DNA of 15,437 nucleotides from Rodentolepis nana (lineage: Eukaryota > Platyhelminthes > Cestoda > Cyclophyllidea > Hymenolepididae): NCBI GenBank assembly GCA_900617975.1, contig UZAE01012075.1, positions 37,917-53,353 on the forward strand, in the 5' to 3' direction. A program made the translations under genes and the position numbers. This document shows positions 8,807-15,437 of this stretch, piece by piece. The first letter of the stretch is position 1. Each line of letters starts with the position of its first letter. The notes beneath the pieces are model-generated. The model worked only from the letters and a program-made list of their open reading frames with translations, had not been told where the DNA came from and did not search any database.

Positions 8807-11453
8807 GTTAGTTGATCTTATGAAGTTGGTGCACGTTATATTGATTGACTAGGGGTTGGGGACGCTTACGTTCTTACGTTCTGGACGGAGGGACAAATTT
8901 GACACATTTAATTTTATTCTCTAATCCTAACTTGTGTATAATTTACAAACATGGATTTGCATTTTCTCAGTATTATCCATCAGTTCCCCCTAGAATCAGG
9001 CAAATAATCTTATGGTATTTCTTTTCTTACCAAGAATTTTTGATGAAATAGTCTTATCTGATGGTATAACTAACCTTGCCTTTTTCATTGAAATTAAAAG
9101 TGTTATCTGGTGCTATAAAGTTTGCTTGTTATATATTTTGGTGTACTTGTTCCAAGTTCTAGTACCGGACATGCATTTAGCCTTCCACTAGATCCTCCAA
9201 GAGGCTGTGCAATTAGCAATTTGCGTCTCTATTAGACAAACGGTGGTGATTAGACTTCAGGACATGGTAGAATTCTGGATAAACTTATCGACGCTACATA
9301 GGCGGGTTCGTGTGATTGATTGCAACAGGCTGCTGTCATTTCAGCTTGTATACCCTAGTGCCATAGCTCGAAATCGGTTTGCGTGTTAAATAAGAACAGC
9401 TGTTCCCGAAGTGTAAAAAAAAGACTCGGCTTTATGAGAAGAGAATGAAGGCAGTGTCTCAAGTGTTGTTATTGTCAATTTTTTTTCTGCAGACAATGTT
9501 CGGCACAACTTGCCACATTTTCTGATTTTTGTTTGATTTCCTTTTTTTGTATGCTCCACCATGTATTACTTGAGCAAATTACTTCACAATTAGTCGAGCT
9601 CGGTCTTAAAGACTTTTCATATCTCATACGCGTTGCCTGCATTAAGAACAAATTCATAATCTGCGTTATGGCGTAATCGGCGTTTAGGGTTAACCTTAAT
9701 CTGACCAAATTTCGTCGCCCTTAACCTCCACGAATCTCAGGCTAATTCCCCTTGTATTTGCAGGGTGTTTAAAGTACCCCCACACACATTTCTAGAACAA
9801 GTTATTTTCTGTGTGGTCAAATAAGGAGTAATAATGAGGTTAATATCAGGATCCCGCATTATCGCCTTTCATAAAAATGTTTCAAATTTAAATTTTCAAT
9901 GTCACCCCTAGTTGTTTTCTTATTCGTGTTAATTATAGGTATTGCTGATCATTTTATTTGATCTATTTGTTAAGTTATGCGCCTCGAACGGAGTCTTATT
10001 TGGTTTATTAACGCTGTGGAAGACAGATGAGTTTATAAAAGGCATTTTAAGCACCCTTGAGTTCACTTCTTTTAATTAATAAGGCAAATCAAAACGTATG
10101 AACCTATTAGTCTCCAACCCCACTACATGCAATATATTTGCGGCGATCTCAACGTCTAATCACGCGGCTACAATCGGAAAGATGGACGCGCTGTTATTTC
10201 TTTTGCATTTTATATTGCTAAAATCGTCCGCCTTTGTCCGCCTTGAAAAACTATGCTTCGCCTTATTCATAATGCGGCGTTATTTAGCGGTGCGCTTTTA
10301 CAATGACGTGTTAGGCCCTGCTTTTGTGAATGAAAAGGCCATTCATGTGGCTTTGTAATAACAGCTGAATCGATATAATTGGCATGCATTTAATAGTTCT
10401 GACAGAGGTCAAAGAATCTCCGGAGTCGGCGATTGACACACCTCAAATTCTTTTGTGAATGGTGGGAAAGCTGGCGTTCCCTCCTCCCCTCATTGTTCGC
10501 CCTCGTTAGTCGTAACAATTAGTCTGCTTTCAAATGAGTCGATCTTTGGTCATTTGCGTGCCTAGATGTGCTAATGTCTTTATTAACTACCTAATTGCCT
10601 GCCTTGATGAAGAATGTCTCCTCTACTCTCTGTTAGTACTAGGAGATCTAGTTCAGCCGAAATGATATATCTGCTCCCATTGGATGACACTAGGCTAGAG
10701 TTGACTCGACTAGAGAGGACGAAGGTTACGATAGAAATCAATTAACCTCATTTCCAGTTAGTAATAAAAATGTTGCTATATTTGTCGACGTATCTTTGAT
10801 ATTGGAACATCAGAGCCACCACCACCAGGTAGACAGCAGTTTCGGTCCCAAATAACTGCTAATTTGTCAGGGTGGATATGAGCCAGCGACTTGATGAGGT
10901 TGATGAGCGACTAGGAGACAGTCTGCGCATCCGAGACAGTGCGCAACATGGTTGCTTTTTGTTGTGCTTTGTTCGATTTATGCTAATATAAAGCACCTAC
11001 TTCAAATTGATTGATTCACTTCCATTATTCGTGTCATATCGTCTTCATCCCTTTCCGTCGAAAGGAACCAAAATAAATGTGGACATTTCTATTGACTTTC
11101 CTATATTATCTAAATTACTTCAACATAATTTCTCTTTGAATATGCAAATTCAACTTACACTGGTGTTCGTCCAGTGCTTGTAATGTAATTTCTTTTTGAA
11201 GTATTGATAAGGAACTGTTCACAGAAAATACACGTTGTTCAATTTTGCAGGCCAGAGCAAGCATTTGAAGGAGATTTTCCTGGTTACTACAAAATCTTTT
11301 CATGCTCTAGTTCACGTCTGGGGATTCATTTCGCGCTCTTTTCGTTTCTTGGACACTTTCCGTACTTACCGAACAAATATGTTGGCGTAATTGGCAAATT
11401 GCCTTAAAAATTTACATTTGTTTTCAAAAAATTGGCGGAATCCATAAATTTGA

Positions 11454-11464
11454 GGGGGGGGGGG
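11454..11464. repeat. Poly-G tract (11)
   Basis: Eleven consecutive G in the 6.6-kb intron. Confidence 0.92.
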
Positions 11465-11939
11465 TAATTGTCTATTTAGTTCATTCGTGAAAATTGTTGA
11501 CTACAAGTATTAGAGCAGTAATCAATCGTAAATATTTTCCACTCCTTATTGCGTCTGAACACGTCTTGCCACTTTCACATGTTCCACCTCTGTCAAAGTG
11601 GAAAGATGCTTGGAAGTGATTTAAAAGGGAGGATATACTTGTAAATTCCTCCCTCTCCTACTTCAATTTTGATTTTAATAGCCTAGTACATTCTGTCAGT
11701 TTGTTTGACTTGATCTTAACTCTTGTTGGCCACCTATCCTTCTACGGGTGATGGCGTCCTTTCATCCTCCTAGAGGCTATTTGTAAAATCTGCTCATTTT
11801 CTACGCGTTAGGGTGGATATATGGCTCACCTAGGGGCTGGCTGCACAATGAATTACCTACTTCATCACATATGCACGTGCTATATAGCCTGTTTTATGCG
11901 TCTTGTGCTTGTTTTTGGAGAAGGCGTGGCCTGATGCCA

Positions 11940-11966
11940 CCCCCCCCCCCTCCCCTCCCAACCCCC
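11940..11966. repeat. C-rich tract with C11
   Basis: Eleven C at 11940-11950 followed by TCCCCTCCCAACCCCC. On the minus strand this gives four G runs, a plausible quadruplex sequence. Confidence 0.9.
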
Positions 11967-12469
11967 AAATTTGGACCAATCAATATTTTGTTATAGACAA
12001 TTGGACTTCTCCCCCTCTAGATGCTAGAATTGACTCGAGTGCCTCATCTAATGGAGTGGGAATGGGTTAACATGGATTTGGGGTTTTTCAACGATTGCAC
12101 CGAAATGCTAATTTATGCAGTTTGTTGTTAATTATGTTGGTCATTTGGATAGTAATATCGCATTAACAATTGGAAAAAATTTCATTGGTTTCTGAGTGTA
12201 AGCACGTTTTGTGAATCAGAGGCCTCGGATTCAGTGCGCAATCACTTTTATCCACTGCGTTGCACGTTTGATCGTAATGGATTAAGAAGTAAATAGTATA
12301 GCGCGATTTTCACATCAAAGAGACTCCTTATTTCGATTTCTAGCCCACAGTGGGTGTTGGAATACGCCCTCTCCCAATGTACTAAGGGATTTATTTGTTT
12401 TTATCATTACTAATCTTTGCTTACGTTCAATGCACTATCTAACTTCCTATTACTCAATTAGCAGAGCGC

Positions 12470-12575
12470 AGGGGGAGGTATAGCATAGTGAGCATTCGCT
12501 CTGGTGAGGCAGGGATTAACGTCCCTGAATGTGGAATCAGAGGTCGCGGGTTCGCTCGCGTTCACCGAGCAGAAT
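12470..12575 (+). repeat. tRNA-like segment, possible SINE head or tRNA pseudogene
   Basis: TAGCATAGTGAGC (12481-12493) resembles a degenerate internal promoter A box, and CGCGGGTTCGCTCGCG (12546-12561) resembles a T arm and B box (GGTTCGANNCC) with a 4-bp CGCG stem. Between them AGGGA and TCCCT flank a 6-nt loop, and CATTC/GAATG can pair outside that, resembling an expanded anticodon or variable arm. The A-to-B spacing is longer than in an ordinary tRNA and the B box is imperfect, so a functional tRNA is unlikely. A tRNA-derived SINE remnant is the better guess. It is GC-rich compared with its surroundings. Confidence 0.4.
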
Positions 12576-13103
12576 GTCCAAACGCTGGGATTATAAATTT
12601 GGGTTATAGAGTTTCCCACTTTGTAAACCCCATAATGCCAATCCTTCGCCCAAAATAAGATTTAAAACAGGAATTGGGAATTAAGCTCAATGTATGCTTT
12701 CCCCGTTTTTTCATTCAAGTACAGTGGGGACCCCGTTGTAGATCATGTTCTTGTTTTTGGACAAGGCATTATTCTCTCCCATGCCTTTCAAACATGTCAC
12801 GTTAGCTAGGTAATTGTGTACTAACCATTATTCTAGAATGGACTAGCTCCTTCCCATTTCCGGTTGCTTGATTGACTTTCATGGGGTTTAAGTATGTGTG
12901 CATATTTCTTCGTCTCGTCACGTTCATCGATCTGATGATGGGATTGTAGTGTTATTAGATTGGCTGGAATTTTTATACCCCTTAAACTACACCAAATAAT
13001 AGCCGAGGAATTCCTAACTTGTGGATATGAAAATACTGACATCGTGGCGCTGTGCGATACTTCTATCAAAACAGTCTTTTCTTGCATAACTCTGAACAAA
13101 AAA

Positions 13104-13115
13104 GGGGGGGGGGGG
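13104..13115. repeat. Poly-G tract (12)
   Basis: Twelve consecutive G after A-rich sequence in the 6.6-kb intron. Confidence 0.92.
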
Positions 13116-13810
13116 AGATATCGTATATGTTTGTTACTTTTTATTTTTAGTTATATTAGTTCGATAATGCATTTTAAATCACTAGGTGGCTACCAATACA
13201 TTTTTATCCGGTATTTCTATTGTCATTGAGGGTATTATTTCAAGTTGAACATGCGGCCAATTCGCTTCCGTTGGTAGTAAGTAGTAACAATTGGTATTGT
13301 TTTTCTGTGTGGTGTGCGAGGACGAAAGGTGGAAACAGAATTTATTCTTCTTTTTTTTTCTCCAAGCCCACAAATCTACCGAACCAAGCTGAAGTTGCAG
13401 CCCACAGACATTTATTTCCCATTAATTATTCCACTCCCACACACACTCACATTCCACAATATGGTAGGGGTATTGCTATTGCTCTCACCACTGCTGTGTG
13501 TTAAGAGTACCTTTGTCAAAATATTCTCTGGAAAGTTGAGTTGAGATGCTGATTGTTTATAGGCCAAAAACGACTATCCTCACCAACTGAATTGTAGGTA
13601 TTTTCGTTGTTGATTACAAACTGTTCATTACACTGATCCAATCAATATCATTATATTTCTAACGTCGCTTGATCACTTAATTGGCTCATTGCTTAATCAA
13701 TTCGAATAGATTGGTATTATTTGTTTAGGGCGCATCAAGACAAGATAAAATGCAATGATTTCGGTTTCGAAACTGGGGCTTTCCACTTAGCCCCATCTTT
13801 ACCAATTTAG

Positions 13811-13822
13811 CCCCCCCCCCCC
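13811..13822. repeat. Poly-C tract (12)
   Basis: Twelve consecutive C in the 6.6-kb intron. Confidence 0.92.
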
Positions 13823-14637
13823 TCTTTGTGAATGGAAACGTGATTGGGCCTTCATTTGAAAACCTGTGTGGATGTGAAGCCTTAGTGGTATCGTCTTTTT
13901 GGACCTCTCTAGGAAGCAGACGCGTTCATTGAATTACGTTCAATCCGCCGATTGATGATTTGGTCATCATTTCATTGGAAATAGTAATTGGTGGTGGAAA
14001 GTCTCTTTTCAAGATCATGTGGAATCTCTTCTTTCGCAATTTCTGCGTGAAGGAGAGGACGAAAGTATGAGCCAGGCTCCTCCACCAGGCTTTGAAAGTC
14101 GCGAATGCGGATGGTCTAATTAATTTATAGCTCTGATGGAGTTGGCTTCTCTTGGTTCTCTTTTAAGTGAACTACCTTCTTTTATACGATTTAAATGTGT
14201 CCCGTTGACTCCAAGTCGTAAAACGCCTTTCGCTTTTCTATGGGAAATAAATTTCTCATTGTTCACTAATTCACTTCTAGTGGTGGGAATGGTCGAACTT
14301 TTTGTTGGGAGTGATAGAATGTGAGCAGGTTGCTAAGGGGTCATGGATACAGCGAAGAAATGCAATCATGGGAAATGTACGTTCGGCTTCATTGAGTACA
14401 ATGTGCAGTGACAAGGTGTTTACCAACTTAGCTCTAGCCAATAAGATGAAGGCGATGTGATTGTTAGTCATATATTGTCATGAATTAATGCGAAATTCAA
14501 CTGGAAAATCAGCCAAGACAATGTTTTGCTGAAATAGAACAGTAGAATTTCTTAATAAATTATTGCTATAGAGATCAGGCTTTGAAATTTATTTGCGGAG
14601 ACAAAATTAGATTGGAAAGGTTTTATCATTATATGTG

Positions 14638-14646
14638 CCCCCCCCC
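14638..14646. repeat. Poly-C tract (9)
   Basis: Nine consecutive C in the 6.6-kb intron. Confidence 0.9.
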
Positions 14647-15004
14647 TGTTTCTTCAATGCAGTTCACTGGAAATCAAACCGTTTGAGCATAATTTGAAAC
14701 AAATTCATATTGTTTTAATTGAATGTATTTGTTTGAAAATTAATCCGCATATCTCTTGTTCCCTTTTACTTATGCATTTATTCTATTAATTTTTAAAAGA
14801 TTCTTTTTATCTTTGCTTGGTGTTGATTAGTGGTCCGAATGCAACTTTCACCTTTTGTTTACTCTTTCCTTCAGATTACGAAAATGGCACAAACTTTGAC
14901 AACACAGTAGAAATTTTTTCCTTCACTTCTTCCGTTAGTTGGGATTGTTTTGTTCCACATTAGTCTTGGCAGTGCAAAAGAACTTTAATGGAGTTTTGAT
15001 CACT

Positions 15005-15043
15005 GGGGGGGGGGGGGGGGGGGGGGGGGGTGGGGGTGGGGAG
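15005..15043. repeat. Poly-G tract (26) with interrupted G-rich tail
   Basis: Twenty-six G at 15005-15030, then T-G5-T-G4-A-GG. It is the longest G run in the window, about 0.4 kb before the predicted acceptor at 15435-15436. A second, shorter G-rich cluster (G5-T-G5-T-G3) follows at 15131-15145. Together they are strong candidates for quadruplex formation on the transcript strand. Confidence 0.94.
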
Positions 15044-15437
15044 GATCCAAAACCCGCAAAATATCCTGTTAATTCAGTAAGGGAGGAGCTGAGAGGTCAA
15101 ATGAGAGGTAAATGCTGATGTTATGGTGCCGGGGGTGGGGGTGGGTCTTGAGCTATTTGAATCCTGTTGGCAATGAATTTCCCTTCCTTGTGTGCTGAAC
15201 GGGCAATTTGATTGGATTGCATGCTACACTCTCAATGGAGCTTACACAGAGAGAATTCTACGAATGACAATGCGAACCTGTTTACTTAGTCACCTAGATG
15301 CTTTAAGATATTTTGAAGGCATTTAAGATGGAAAGTATTACTTTCGGTCTATTCTGTATGGGTTAGTTGGGGTTCAAATAGCGCCTAATTCACTTGAAAT
15401 AAAATTTTTCAGATTTCCTTGCATTCTTCTTCCTAGG

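Larger units (their letters stand above)
8807..15436 (+). other. vav: Large intron of vav (about 6.6 kb)
   Basis: Donor GTTAGT at 8807. The best acceptor is the pyrimidine-rich TTCTTCTTCCTAG ending at 15436. No SH2 or SH3 coding sequence was recognised between them, and open frames such as 10098-10358 (+) and 12960-13229 (+) show no domain. The AG at 15411-15412 is a worse choice, because reading in the required phase 0 from 15413 meets TAG at 15434-15436. The intron holds six long G or C homopolymers and a tRNA-like segment, listed separately. I see nothing else functional in it. Confidence 0.7.

Noticed and set aside
9475..13373. Minus-strand open frames of 60-90 aa in the last intron (for example 9475-9708, 11115-11303, 12833-13099)
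   Set aside because: None shows a domain, a repeated family signature or splice-site context. Lengths are what random AT-rich DNA would give.
14046..14075. Degenerate hammerhead-ribozyme-like core (CTGCGTGAAG ... GGACGAAA); a related GAGAGGACGAAG also occurs at about 10710
   Set aside because: The invariant CTGATGA box is not intact in either place and I could not build the three stems. A covariance-model search for type I/III hammerheads would decide.
1..15437. Prokaryotic systems (CRISPR arrays, operons, phage or defence genes)
   Set aside because: No regularly spaced repeats, no ribosome-binding-site-led gene runs and no long open frames. The coding signal is clearly split by spliceosomal introns.

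Overview
This window is eukaryotic (metazoan) genomic DNA lying inside one multi-exon gene on the + strand. I assembled six exons by translating between consensus GT...AG splice sites in a continuous reading frame. Together they encode about 298 residues of a Vav-family Rho/Rac guanine-nucleotide exchange factor: the second half of the PH domain, a C1 zinc finger, a long Ser-rich linker and most of the N-terminal SH3 domain. The catalytic DH domain and the start of PH should lie upstream of the window. The rest of SH3, the SH2 domain and the C-terminal SH3 should lie downstream. The identification rests on sequence features I recognise from animal Vav proteins; no search was run.

Layout. 1-710 is the 3' part of an intron. 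711-756 is a 46-nt exon for the PH strand RYVFLFDKILLLCKSK. 757-7004 is an intron of about 6.2 kb. Four exons then follow closely: 7005-7091 and 7223-7341 (rest of PH), 7409-7542 (most of C1) and a 9-nt microexon at 7611-7619 that supplies a C1 zinc cysteine. After a 690-nt intron, 8310-8806 encodes the end of C1, the linker and the SH3 start. 8807-15436 is an intron of about 6.6 kb, and its likely acceptor AG occupies bases 15435-15436 of the 15437-base window. Intron phases are 2 (entering 711), 0, 0, 2, 1, 1, 0, and all junctions are mutually compatible. No other gene is convincing; the remaining short open frames have no recognisable domain.

The introns are AT-rich but hold an unusual set of long G or C homopolymers (up to 29 bases), whereas the longest A/T run I found is 9. 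They also contain an (AT)n tract, (CCCT)n and (GA)n tracts, and one tRNA-like, SINE-like segment near 12.5 kb. The gene is an invertebrate vav. A flatworm, possibly a tapeworm, is my best guess from the intron style and the divergence, but this is an impression and not a demonstration.

The points most worth a second look are the 9-nt microexon inside the C1 zinc finger, the apparent loss of two ligands of one C1 zinc site, the extended linker and the enlarged SH3 loop, and the G/C-homopolymer-rich introns.
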